64,000 nt of DNA from Streptomyces gobiensis. GTDB lineage: Bacteria; Actinomycetota; Actinomycetes; Streptomycetales; Streptomycetaceae. The translations under genes and the position numbers were made by a program. The notes below the pieces were generated by a model. The model worked only from the letters and a program-made list of their open reading frames with translations. It did no database searches and was not told the origin of the DNA. The stretch is taken from contig NZ_CP086120.1 of the NCBI RefSeq assembly GCF_021216675.1, forward strand, positions 2,958,501 through 3,022,500, given 5' to 3'. This document shows, piece by piece, positions 1-8,004 of this stretch. Positions within the stretch are counted from its first letter, which is position 1. Each line of letters starts with the position of its first letter.

Positions 1-3000
1 GGCTGTCGTCCTCGATGCGGGCTGCGAGATCGCCCAGCTTGGAGTACTCGAAGAGGATCTGCAGGGGTAGGGAGGTCCCGAACTCCCGGTTGATCTTGTG
101 CGTGAGCATCACGGCGATCAGAGAGTTCCCCCCAGAGGCGAAGAAGGTGTCCTCCATCGAGACATCCGAATACTTCAGCGCCTTCCCCCACGCGTCGACC
201 AGCCATCGTTCAACCGGCGTCTCAGGGGCCACATAAGTTGCAGCGGTATTCGCGGCATCATTCACCTCCTCCGAGGCCGCCAGGGCTTTGCAGTCGATCT
301 TTCCATTGGCGGTCAGGGGCAGCTCGTCCAGCATCAGCACCCGGTTGGGGATCATGTAGTCGGGGAGGAACCGGGCAAGGTCGTCCCGGATCATCTCGGT
401 CGGGCCTTTCATATGGACCGAGTCCTCGCGCATGCCGGTGGAGCGGATCTGCTCCTCGCTGACCTTGCCGCCGAGGAAGAAGTACGACGCTCCCGAAGCG
501 ACGCCGGCGTCGTCGAGGATGTCGTCGATGCGCTGCGCGGCCGGAAGTGGATACCCCGTCTTCGAGGAGTAGCCGGAGGACATGAAGCCCAGCTGCAAGC
601 CGTTGCGCTGTAGATGGTGCAGCTTCTTGCCCAGACTCACGTACTCCAGCCAGCCCTGGTCGGCCCTGCTGACCGCGGTGATCCCGAAACTCGCGGACTC
701 ATAGGCGCCCTGATTGATCGCGATGACGTGCTTCTTCAGCACCATCTCATCCGAGATGCGGTCGAAGTCGCCGTCAGCGTAGCGGTACATGCCGCTCCGC
801 AGCCCCTCCACGCGGCCCGGGTGGGCCTGCAGGAATATCTCCACTGCGTCGAAGCCGGGCTGCCCGTCGTTGGAGCCGATCTCGAACGTCCCCAGGTAGT
901 AGTCCTCTCCGGCCACGTCCAGGACGTCCTTCACCGACTGCCGGTACCCCGCCGGCCGGATCGTCAGCCCGTACTCGGGCAGCACTTCCTCGAATACGCC
1001 CAGCATGTGGCCGGTCTCGAACTCCAGCACCTCCTGGATGTTGTTGCGGTACACCGGCTCGATTGCCTGCTTCTTGCCCAGGAAGTGCACCTCCACGCCT
1101 TCCGGTGCCGGGCACTGCGCATCACTGACACGCACCAGCGTGTGATCCATGGGGTGGAAGTAGTAGACGCCCGCATCCAGCCCCGCGACACCGCCGGTCT
1201 CCAGATACATCTGCGTGGCATACAGCGCCCCCGGGGAGGCGTAGGCATACTTCGGCAGCAGCCGTTCCTCGCTGTAGAACGGGCCGAACCAGCGCAGTAT
1301 CTCGCCCAGCTCAGCGCGTCGCAGCTGATCGACGCTGCGTGAGTAGCTGGTCACCTCACGGGGCTGGAGCAGCTCCCGCAGGTCGGCGTAGGAGACCTCG
1401 CCGCCCTCGTAGAACCGGTAGGTCTTACGGGCGAACACCTCCCGCCGCTGTCGGCTCGACTCCTTACCTCCGGGCAGCTCGATCACCGGTCGGATCCGAA
1501 GCTCCTCAGGGTCCCGAAGGCCTGGGTTGGACAGCTGGGCCTTGACCTGAAGCTTGCTCTCCTTGGACTGGTGGTGGGAGCCGTGGTTGCCCTGGTCCAT
1601 CAGGGCGGCTTCCTTGGGGTTCAGCTCTACGCACGCGACGAGGTTCTGGAAGCCGGTGCGCGGGTCGTCGGTGACCACAGCAGCGGCCCGCTTGACCCAG
1701 ATATGCTCCTCGATCGCCGAGGCGATCTCCTCCAGCTCCACGCGGTAGCCGCGCAGCTTGACCTGGGAGTCCGCACGGCCGGAGAACTGGATCGTCCCAT
1801 CGGGGTTCCAGTACGCCAGGTCACCGGTCTTGTACAGGCGCTCGCACGGGATGAACGGGTGAGTGATAAAGCGTTCCTTCGTCTGCCCGGGCAGATTCAG
1901 GTAGCCGCGGGCCAGTTGAGCCCCGCCGATGTACAGCTCGCCCTTCTCCCCGATATTCACCGGCTGCAGGTTCTCATCGAGGATGAAGCACGTCGTGTTG
2001 TCCACTGGCACACCGATGGACACGATCGCGGACGCCTCCTCGTCGCCGAGGGTTTCCGGATCGATCAGATGAGCGGTCGCGTTGATGGTGCACTCGGTCG
2101 GGCCGTACAGGTTGACCAGCGACGAGCGTGGCATCTCCTCGGCGAAGGCCCGCGCCAGCTTGGTGGTCAGCGCCTCACCGCCGGAGAACACCTGCTTGAG
2201 TGAGGTGCACGACGGGAGGTTCTCGGTGTCCAGCAGGGCCTGCAGCAGCGTGGGCACGCACTGGAGCGTGGTCACCTTGTTCTTCACGATCGTGTCGATC
2301 AGTGCCTCGGGGTCCCGGTAGATGCCGGGCGCACCCATGACGACCCGCCCGCCGACGGCGGGGGCGAGGATCTCCCACTGTGCGGCGTCGAAACTCATCG
2401 GCGTCTTCTGCAGCACGGTGGTGCCGGGGCCGAGGTAGCCACAGGCCTGCATCCAGCGAAGCTGAGAGACGATGCTGCGGTGCTCGATCATCACGCCCTT
2501 CGGACGGCCCGTGGATCCGGAGGTGTAGATGACGTACGCCAGGTTGTCCGGGCGCAGTGGTTCCCACGTCCGTCGGATCCACGCTCCTGTCGGGACTGTG
2601 CTCGTATCGCCCACGGTGACGATCGTGGTGCTGTTGGGCGCCAGCTCCTCCACGCGGGCCGCCAGGTGCTCCTGCGTTACGATGACCTTCGCGGCGGAAT
2701 TCTTGATCATGTAGCGCAGCCGGTCGTCCGGATACTCCGGCGACAGCGGCAGATAGGATCCCCCCGAGGCGAGGATGCCCCACGCGCCGATCATGAGCTC
2801 CAACGACGGTTCGACGTACAGGCCCACCGGGGTGTCGGCCCCAGCGCCCAGGTATCGCAGATACAGAGCCAGCTGGCTTGAATTGGCCTGCAGTTCCCGG
2901 TAGGTCAGCTCCTGGCCGTCGTAGACAACAGCGACGGCCTCTGGATGCGTGCTGGCCTGCTGCCTGAGCAGGTCTGGCAGCCGGGTGCTGTAGAGAGTGT

Positions 3001-3034
3001 CAGTTCTTCGCGTGCTGAATGCCTGCGTTTCCAA
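1..3034 (-). CDS. indC: Indigoidine synthetase-type NRPS, 3' end off window
   Basis: Single-module NRPS of the BpsA/IndC family, which adenylates, oxidises and dimerises two glutamines into blue indigoidine. About 1011 codons are visible. The order is adenylation domain (YTSGSTGRPKG near residue 170), then an inserted FMN-dependent oxidase domain (about 530-790, starting FARKTYRFYEGG), then the rest of the A domain (NGKID near 908) and a thiolation domain with FFASGGNSL (phosphopantetheine Ser near 967). The linker QVKAQLSNPGLRD before the oxidase is typical of this family. The thioesterase must lie beyond position 1. The TTG start at 3034 has a GGGGGA ribosome site and fits the N-terminus of known members. 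It lies 26 bp downstream of the EamA gene, probably in one operon. Some homologues serve C-nucleoside antibiotic pathways, so the final product is open. Confidence 0.93.
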   Translation of the reverse strand, partial: METQAFSTRRTDTLYSTRLPDLLRQQASTHPEAVAVVYDGQELTYRELQANSSQLALYLRYLGAGADTPVGLYVEPSLELMIGAWGILASGGSYLPLSPEYPDDRLRYMIKNSAAKVIVTQEHLAARVEELAPNSTTIVTVGDTSTVPTGAWIRRTWEPLRPDNLAYVIYTSGSTGRPKGVMIEHRSIVSQLRWMQACGYLGPGTTVLQKTPMSFDAAQWEILAPAVGGRVVMGAPGIYRDPEALIDTIVKNKVTTLQCVPTLLQALLDTENLPSCTSLKQVFSGGEALTTKLARAFAEEMPRSSLVNLYGPTECTINATAHLIDPETLGDEEASAIVSIGVPVDNTTCFILDENLQPVNIGEKGELYIGGAQLARGYLNLPGQTKERFITHPFIPCERLYKTGDLAYWNPDGTIQFSGRADSQVKLRGYRVELEEIASAIEEHIWVKRAAAVVTDDPRTGFQNLVACVELNPKEAALMDQGNHGSHHQSKESKLQVKAQLSNPGLRDPEELRIRPVIELPGGKESSRQRREVFARKTYRFYEGGEVSYADLRELLQPREVTSYSRSVDQLRRAELGEILRWFGPFYSEERLLPKYAYASPGALYATQMYLETGGVAGLDAGVYYFHPMDHTLVRVSDAQCPAPEGVEVHFLGKKQAIEPVYRNNIQEVLEFETGHMLGVFEEVLPEYGLTIRPAGYRQSVKDVLDVAGEDYYLGTFEIGSNDGQPGFDAVEIFLQAHPGRVEGLRSGMYRYADGDFDRISDEMVLKKHVIAINQGAYESASFGITAVSRADQGWLEYVSLGKKLHHLQRNGLQLGFMSSGYSSKTGYPLPAAQRIDDILDDAGVASGASYFFLGGKVSEEQIRSTGMREDSVHMKGPTEMIRDDLARFLPDYMIPNRVLMLDELPLTANGKIDCKALAASEEVNDAANTAATYVAPETPVERWLVDAWGKALKYSDVSMEDTFFASGGNSLIAVMLTHKINREFGTSLPLQILFEYSKLGDLAARIEDDS

Positions 3035-3060
3035 CGTGTCCCCCGTCTGACGGTGCGCGA

Positions 3061-3972
3061 TTACGCGTTGATGATTTCTTCGGACTTTTTTTGCGTCTGT
3101 GCTGTCTTGCGACGCCCTCCTCTGGGCTGGGCCAGGACGACCGCGGCGACCACGGCCAGGGCGCCGGTGATCTGGAGAGGCGACAGGGCCTGGTTCAGGA
3201 CGAGATAGCCGAGGACCGTTGCGGCCAGTGGAGACGCGAAACTCAAGAACGAGACGGCGAGTGCGGGCAGTCGTTCCACGCCGCGGAACCAGATCGCGTA
3301 GGCGAACAGCGCCCCGATCAGGCCGAGATAGCCGAAACCTGCGAGGTTGGCACCGCTGATGGTGCTGGGCAGGCCTTCGCCTATCAGCGTGACCGGCGCG
3401 AGGACGAGCCCGCCGACAGTCAGTTGCCATCCGGTGAAGGGCAGCAGCCCCACCCCCTCCGGTCGCCCCCAGCGCTTCGTGAGTACGATCCCTGCCGCCA
3501 TGCTCACCGCGCCCAGGAGTCCAGCCCCGACACCCACCGCATCCAGAGCCGCGTGCGGTTGCAAAACCAGCAATCCGACACCGCCGGCACCCAGCACGCA
3601 AGCGGCCACGTGGATCGGGTTGACCTTGTCCTTGAGCAGCAGCGCCGACAAGATCAGCACCACCATCGGCTGTACGGACATCACCAGGGCCGCGACTCCG
3701 CCGGGGAGGTGGTAGGCGGCGACGAACAGCAGGTAGAAGAAGGCGCCGATGTTCAGTACGCCAAGAACCAGGGCCCGCCACCACCACACGCCGCGGGGCA
3801 GCGCCCGGCCGAGCGCCAGGAGAACCAGACCTGCGGGCAGGGCTCGGATCACCGAAGCGAGCAGTGGCCTGTCCGGGGGCAGGAGTTCGGTAGTGACGAG
3901 GTAAGTGGAGCCCCAGATCGAGGGTGCGAGAGCGGTGAGGGCGGAGTCGATTACGACCCGGTTGCGCTTCAC
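3061..3972 (-). CDS. EamA/DMT-family exporter
   Basis: Integral membrane transporter of the drug/metabolite (EamA) family, 303 residues, with about ten hydrophobic helices in two repeated halves and an APSIWGSTYL motif near the N-terminus that is typical of the family. The GTG start at 3972 overlaps the stop of the uracil phosphoribosyltransferase gene (GTGA), so translational coupling is likely. The same frame stays open far upstream, but that part is antisense-like and has no membrane character. Lying between a nucleobase-salvage enzyme and an indigoidine-type NRPS, it may export the pathway product. That role is inference. The C-terminal tail is basic and cytoplasmic. Confidence 0.88.
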   Translation of the reverse strand: MKRNRVVIDSALTALAPSIWGSTYLVTTELLPPDRPLLASVIRALPAGLVLLALGRALPRGVWWWRALVLGVLNIGAFFYLLFVAAYHLPGGVAALVMSVQPMVVLILSALLLKDKVNPIHVAACVLGAGGVGLLVLQPHAALDAVGVGAGLLGAVSMAAGIVLTKRWGRPEGVGLLPFTGWQLTVGGLVLAPVTLIGEGLPSTISGANLAGFGYLGLIGALFAYAIWFRGVERLPALAVSFLSFASPLAATVLGYLVLNQALSPLQITGALAVVAAVVLAQPRGGRRKTAQTQKKSEEIINA

Positions 3973-4634
3973 CGGGCCACAGCCGAATCGGTCGTGCCGA
4001 AGAATCGGTCCCCGAAGTCCCCAATGCCGGGCACCATGAAGGCGTTCTCGTTGAGGCGGTCCTCGATGGCAGAGGTGGCGATCTTGACCTTCGGGTGCTT
4101 GCCGCAGACGGCGTGGATGCCCTCGGGCGCGGTGAGGAAGTTGATGAAGACGATGTTCTCCTCGCGCACGCCGGCATCCAGGAGGACGCCGATCGCAGCG
4201 AGGGCGCTGCCCCCGGTGGCGAGCATCGGTTCGAGGAGAAGCACATGCCGATCGGCGATGTCGTCCGGCAGATTCGAGTAGTACAGGTGAGGGAGCTTGG
4301 TCTTCTTGTCCCGCTGGATGAGGATCTTGCCGATGCGGATGCCGGGGTGGACATCCCGCAACTCGGCTTCCATGGACTCCCCGGCCCGGATGACGGGTAC
4401 GGCGCACAGCTGGGAAGCGAACTTCAGACCGTGGTAGGTCTCTCCGACGGGGGTGGTGACCTCGTGTTTGTCGAACGGCAGGAGATCCAGGCCCGCCTCC
4501 AGCAGGAGGCGGATGATGCGCCGGGAGTAGAAGACGAAGTCCGCGCGGGAGGCGTTGCGGTCTCGGATGATCGTGTGCATTGCCCGCAGTTGATTGGTCT
4601 GCGGGAGTAGGTGGACGTTGTGGCCAGTCGCCAT
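3969..4634 (-). CDS. upp: Uracil phosphoribosyltransferase, eukaryotic (FUR1) type
   Basis: Would convert uracil and PRPP to UMP. The 221-residue protein carries the PRPP loop LEPMLATGGSA, the segment IRAGESME and the C-terminal uracil-binding motif GIGDFGDRFFGT. These, with KILIQRDKKTKLP, are hallmarks of the fungal/animal FUR1 branch rather than the usual bacterial Upp, which has a different RAGLGM motif. Streptomyces normally has a bacterial-type chromosomal upp, so this is likely a second, pathway-linked copy. It overlaps the EamA gene by 4 bp and follows the TrpF-like gene after a 101-bp gap holding a strong hairpin. A role in C-nucleoside supply or self-protection is inference. Confidence 0.88.
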   Translation of the reverse strand: MATGHNVHLLPQTNQLRAMHTIIRDRNASRADFVFYSRRIIRLLLEAGLDLLPFDKHEVTTPVGETYHGLKFASQLCAVPVIRAGESMEAELRDVHPGIRIGKILIQRDKKTKLPHLYYSNLPDDIADRHVLLLEPMLATGGSALAAIGVLLDAGVREENIVFINFLTAPEGIHAVCGKHPKVKIATSAIEDRLNENAFMVPGIGDFGDRFFGTTDSAVAR

Positions 4635-4667
4635 GAGAACCTACTTGTCGTCGGTTGATGGAGCCCG

Positions 4668-4709
4668 GCTGCGGGCGGCTGAATGCTTGGCGGCGAGGCC
4701 GCCCGCAGC
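4668..4709 (-). promoter_or_regulatory. Strong stem-loop between TrpF-like and upp genes
   Basis: A perfect 12-bp inverted repeat (arms 4668-4679 and 4698-4709, core CTGCGGGCGGC/GCCGCCCGCAG) with an 18-nt loop lies in the 101-bp gap. There is no U-run after it, so it may be an attenuator, an mRNA-stability element or a weak terminator separating the two genes. Confidence 0.6.
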
Positions 4710-4735
4710 TGGAGATCAAGCGATGCCCAGCGAGA

Positions 4736-5419
4736 TCAGGCGATCTCGGCGAAGGCTCGGCGGGACTCGGCCACGAACTTCGCGACCTTGGCGCGGTCCT
4801 TACGGCCGTCCGGGCCTTCCAGGCCGGTGTGGGCATCCACCGCGGCGGGCTCGACCACGCGGATCGCCTCGGCGACGTTCTCCGGATTCAGGCCACCCGC
4901 CATCATCAGAGGCTTCGGCGAACGGCGGACCAGCTCGGCGCTCACTCCCCAGTCGTGCGTGAGGCCAGTGGCGCCCTTCGCGCCGGTGGCAGGGTTGAAG
5001 GTGTCGGTGATGAACATGTCCACCGAATCGGCGACCTCGTCGACCAGCTTCAGCAGCCCGTCGGCATTGTCCTCGCGCACCACCAGACTCTTCAGCACAT
5101 ACAGGTCAGGCCGGGCAGCCTTGAGCTTGCGCAGCTGTGTTACCTCCACATCCCCGTGAAGCTGCACGGCGGTCACGCCGAGCTGGGTGGTGAAGGCGCT
5201 GATCTCCTGTGCGTCGGTGAGGTAACTGATCAGGACACCGGCCTGGGGTGCCTTCAGGCCGCCGATGATGCGAACCGCGTCCGGCTCGGAGATGTCGTCC
5301 TTGCCCGAGGGCAGGCGCAGGGGGAAACCGAACCAGTCGACGCCTTCCTCGACGAGCAGCGCCGCCTCTTTGTCGTCGATGATTCCGGCGACCTGGACCA
5401 GATTCTTCATGTCCGTCAT
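4736..5419 (-). CDS. TrpF-fold protein (phosphoribosylanthranilate isomerase-like)
   Basis: A (beta/alpha)8 protein of 227 residues resembling phosphoribosylanthranilate isomerase. It has VQLHGD, the phosphate-binding MMAGGLNPENVAEAI segment and a FITDTFNP strand with the conserved Asp. The N-terminal K-x-C-G motif of true TrpF, whose Cys is the general base, reads VQVAG here, so the catalytic Cys appears replaced by Ala. It is therefore unlikely to be the housekeeping tryptophan enzyme. It may act on another phosphoribosyl-amine or ribulosyl substrate. The ATG at 5419 has an AAAGGA ribosome site 7 nt upstream. It lies between a nitroreductase gene and a uracil phosphoribosyltransferase gene, all on the same strand. 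Confidence 0.8.
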   Translation of the reverse strand: MTDMKNLVQVAGIIDDKEAALLVEEGVDWFGFPLRLPSGKDDISEPDAVRIIGGLKAPQAGVLISYLTDAQEISAFTTQLGVTAVQLHGDVEVTQLRKLKAARPDLYVLKSLVVREDNADGLLKLVDEVADSVDMFITDTFNPATGAKGATGLTHDWGVSAELVRRSPKPLMMAGGLNPENVAEAIRVVEPAAVDAHTGLEGPDGRKDRAKVAKFVAESRRAFAEIA

Positions 5420-5517
5420 TGCATGTTCCTTTTGTCCGAGGTGAATGAGGGCAGCACGAAGTGCCCCCGGGCACGTGCTGTTGGTGGTTGGCGTCCGCTT
5501 GGTGACTGTTGGCGGGG

Positions 5518-6207
5518 TCAGACCCGGACGGTCCGCCCCGGGACGGAGTCGTAGCCGCGGCCGTAACGGCCATCGAAGGCGTTCTGCGCGAGCGGCCTGC
5601 GGCCGGGGTGCCGGCGTTCCTCCGCAGCCTTGCCCACCGGCAGCAGCATCGCGATGTGCAGATCATCGCGGTCCTCAATGCCGATGACCTTCTTGACCTT
5701 GCATTCGTCCCAGCCGTTCATCGGTGAGGTGGCAAGGCCCATGGAGGCGGCGGTGACCATCGCATAGGTGGCGGCGATGACTGCGTCCTTGATCGCGTAT
5801 TCACGCAGCAGGCCACGCTCCTCCAGATCCCTGTGGAAGTCCAGGCTGGCCTGCGAGAACCCGGCAATGAACTGTTCGTTCCACGCGCCGTTCTTGCGCG
5901 CCTGCTCGTAGACGTCACTCAGGTCCTCACGCCAGGTCTGACTGGAGGCCACGAAGACCAGCGTCACTGGCGCTTCCTGCGGGTGCGGCTGGCCGCCGGT
6001 GGCCCAGGCGAGGCCGTCGCGGCCCTCTTGATCGGAGACGACGACGACGGAGCGGGCCTGCACGTTCCAGCTGGAGGGTGCCTCCAGTGTCAGGTCGAGC
6101 AGCTCGGTCAGCCGCTCGACCGGGATGGGGTCGGGCAGATAGTGGCGAATGCTGCGACGTGCACGAATGGCCTGCGGTACCGTCAGTGGAGCGGTCTCGT
6201 TGATCAT
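5518..6207 (-). CDS. Nitroreductase-family FMN oxidoreductase
   Basis: Flavin-dependent oxidoreductase of the nitroreductase superfamily, 229 residues. The N-terminal RARRSIRHY motif for FMN phosphate contact, the APSSWNVQ segment and a C-terminal HIAMLLPVGKA strand are characteristic. The C-terminus RPLAQNAFDGRYG is usual for the subgroup. It is first in the minus-strand block and divergent from a MarR regulator 74 bp away, a layout typical of a regulator controlling a redox or detoxification gene. A 98-bp gap separates it from the TrpF-like gene, so it may or may not share the indigoidine-type transcript. The substrate is unknown. Confidence 0.88.
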   Translation of the reverse strand: MINETAPLTVPQAIRARRSIRHYLPDPIPVERLTELLDLTLEAPSSWNVQARSVVVVSDQEGRDGLAWATGGQPHPQEAPVTLVFVASSQTWREDLSDVYEQARKNGAWNEQFIAGFSQASLDFHRDLEERGLLREYAIKDAVIAATYAMVTAASMGLATSPMNGWDECKVKKVIGIEDRDDLHIAMLLPVGKAAEERRHPGRRPLAQNAFDGRYGRGYDSVPGRTVRV

Positions 6208-6223
6208 AGGGAAACCTAACCAC

Positions 6224-6264
6224 TATCTTAACTCTAAGGCAATAGATATCTCACCCCTAAGGCA
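6224..6264. promoter_or_regulatory. Candidate operator in nitroreductase/MarR divergent promoter
   Basis: The 74-bp divergent spacer is AT-rich for this genome. It holds a direct repeat CTAAGGCA (6234-6241 and 6257-6264, 23 bp apart) and an inverted TATCT/AGATA pair (6224-6228, 6244-6248). These are plausible MarR contacts, inferred from position only. Confidence 0.4.
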
Positions 6265-6281
6265 GCCGCTAGGCTGACGGC

Positions 6282-6773
6282 ATGACTGACCACGTAGACC
6301 GCGTCATGGCGCAGTGGGCAGAGCAAGCCCCCGATCTCGACGCATCCCCCATGGCCGTCGTCGGCCGCATCAAGCGACTCGCGCAAATCATCGAAGGTGA
6401 ACTGCGAGCCACCTATAAGAATCACAGCCTCGACGTCGCAGCCTTCGACGTCCTCGCCACCCTCCGCCGCAGCCCCCCACCGCACCGCCTGACCCCCGCC
6501 GAACTCATGCGTACCTCCATGGTCACCTCAGGTGCCATCACTCAGCGTCTGGACCGCCTCGAAGGCCGCGGGCTGATCACCCGCACCCGCAGAGAACACG
6601 ACGCACGCAGCTTCGACGTCGCCCTCACCGACGACGGACGTGCCCTCGTCGACGAGGCACTCCTCGACAACGTAGCGACCCAGAACCGACTGCTCGCCGG
6701 ACTCACCCGCGCTCAGCGCGACCGCATGGCAAAGGACTTGCGTGGCCTACTGGAATCCCTCGGCGACATCTGA
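6282..6773 (+). CDS. MarR-family transcriptional regulator
   Basis: Winged-helix regulator of 163 residues. The helix-turn-helix is LTPAELMRTSMVTSGAITQRLDRLEGRGL in character (Thr-Pro-Ala-Glu-Leu start), followed by the wing ITRTRREHDARSF. Both are standard MarR features. Divergent from the nitroreductase gene, it most likely represses that promoter and itself, with release by a small-molecule ligand. Its ribosome site is weak. It is the last gene before the duplicated tRNA-Gly fragment at 6840, so it lies just outside the island described below. Confidence 0.9.
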   Translation: MTDHVDRVMAQWAEQAPDLDASPMAVVGRIKRLAQIIEGELRATYKNHSLDVAAFDVLATLRRSPPPHRLTPAELMRTSMVTSGAITQRLDRLEGRGLITRTRREHDARSFDVALTDDGRALVDEALLDNVATQNRLLAGLTRAQRDRMAKDLRGLLESLGDI

Positions 6774-6807
6774 GTGCGAGGGCCCATAAGAGGTCTTGAC
6801 AATAGAC

Positions 6808-6834
6808 AAGGCCCAGGTTGCTGACCTGGGCCTT
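6808..6834 (-). terminator. Duplicated tRNA-Gly terminator copy
   Basis: An 11-bp perfect stem (6808-6818 and 6824-6834) with loop TGCTG. It has the same layout and nearly the same sequence as the hairpin at 15629-15655 behind the intact tRNA-Gly, and stands the same distance from the duplicated tRNA 3' half. It is the displaced original tRNA terminator. Confidence 0.75.
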
Positions 6835-6839
6835 CACCG

Positions 6840-6882
6840 TGGAGCGGACGACGGGAATCGAACCCGCGCTCTGAGCTTGGGA
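6840..6882 (-). repeat. Distal att site: duplicated 3' half of tRNA-Gly
   Basis: 43 bp, from the CCA end to the anticodon loop of tRNA-Gly(CCC), repeated with one mismatch at 15661-15703. Past 6882 the similarity stops abruptly, so no tRNA can form here. This is the signature left by a tyrosine integrase inserting into a tRNA 3' end. I see no gene from here to 7177. Confidence 0.85.
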
Positions 6883-7176
6883 GTCCTGTGGTCCACGGGT
6901 GGGCTTGTGCAGGTCAGGCAAAAGGGTGCCTCTGTGGCATGCGAGCGGTGGGGCCAAGGGCTGTACCCGTGCTGACTGCTGCGTACCGGTCCTACTGGTG
7001 CGGCAGTGGTGCAGTGCCGGGCTGTCGGGGTGCAGGTGCTGGGTTGCGAACTCCTCCGAGTGCTCAGATACCGATGATCTGGACGCGGTCGCCGCACAGT
7101 CGGGCCATGTCATCGATGTCGGAGGTCAGTACGGCCTACTTGTGGCTGTGTAGTTCTGTGCCTTTGAGGTGAGCGC

Positions 7177-7640
7177 ATGCCGCGTTTCGAGATCGTGGCG
7201 ACTCTCTCAGCTGTAGCGGACCAGGTGTTCGAGAGGTGCCTCGACGTGGAGGCAACGGTCGATGGCCGCCGCGGCGGTGGCTCTCGTCTGGTTTTACGAG
7301 GGTTTCTGGTGCAAGGTGCTGCCCGGACGCGCCGACCACCGTGCGATCGTCGCCGACGCTCCTTTCGTGCCCGAGGCGGCGGTCACCCCGTTGCTCGTGG
7401 CGATGGGACTGGCCGAGGTCGGTATCGCCTCTGGGTGCTCAGTGGGCTGCGCCCGTATCTGGCGGCGGCCGTGCAGACCGGGCTGCTGGTCGCCCTCAAC
7501 ACGGGTGGTCTGCTCTTTTCCGGCGGCAACATCGAGGAGCTCGGACGGATGCTCACCGCCAACCTCGCTCGTCGCGCTGATCTGGCTCGTCGCCGAGCGG
7601 CACAGCGGCATGCGGAGCCCGCTGCCGGTCGCGACATGAC
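7177..7640 (+). pseudogene. Broken SRPBCC/DoxX-like membrane protein gene
   Basis: The first about 25 codons (MPRFEIVATLSA..) look like the start of an SRPBCC polyketide-cyclase-type protein. They run into a DoxX-like membrane protein whose pieces are split between frames: frame 2 from about 7262 (ALVWFYEGFWCKVLPG), frame 1 from about 7430 (GLRPYLAAAVQTGLL), and frame 2 again from about 7563 (ALIWLVAERHSG). At least two frameshifts and one deletion-fusion are needed to explain this. No single frame can make the intact product. Confidence 0.6.
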
Positions 7641-7652
7641 CGGCATGAGGGG

Positions 7653-7931
7653 ATGAGCGGCATGGGCGGCAAGAGTGGGATGAGTGGTGTGAGCGGCATG
7701 GGCGGCACCCCCTGGTCGCGGGGGCGCATCCTCCCCGGGCCGGGTCGCGGGCCGCGGCTGCTGTTCGGCAGGATGTACGAGGATCCACGCGTCGAGCTGG
7801 CCGTACCTCCTGCGGTGACACGCCGCGTCACCGTGACGATCAAGGGCTACGGGGCGTTCGGTGTGCCGTTTACCCGCCCCACGGCGGGCGGCGAGCCTGC
7901 GCTGGGTCGCTGGCCTGCCTGTCTGGCTTGA
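7653..7931 (+). pseudogene. Remnant resembling DUF3419 family N-terminus
   Basis: An open frame of 92 codons that starts with low-complexity Gly/Ser/Met. It then has GRMYEDPRVELA, which resembles the beginning of DUF3419 (BtaA-like aminocarboxypropyl transferase) proteins. The rest does not continue the family, so this is probably a fragment. DUF3419 genes can accompany DoxX-like and SRPBCC genes, which fits the broken neighbour upstream. It could also be a chance frame. Confidence 0.35.
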
Positions 7932-8004
7932 AGGGGCGCGGCTCTGGAAGCGGTCCGCCAGTCTCGCCGGGTGGATGGGGCAGCCTCTCGCCATAGGCAG
8001 GGCG

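Noticed and set aside
3019..4281. Plus-strand frame opposite the EamA and upp genes
   Set aside because: Highly charged low-complexity translation with no motif; the minus-strand genes are clear.
6840..6914. Possible second tRNA-Gly gene
   Set aside because: Only the 3' half matches; past the anticodon loop the sequence diverges and no cloverleaf can form.
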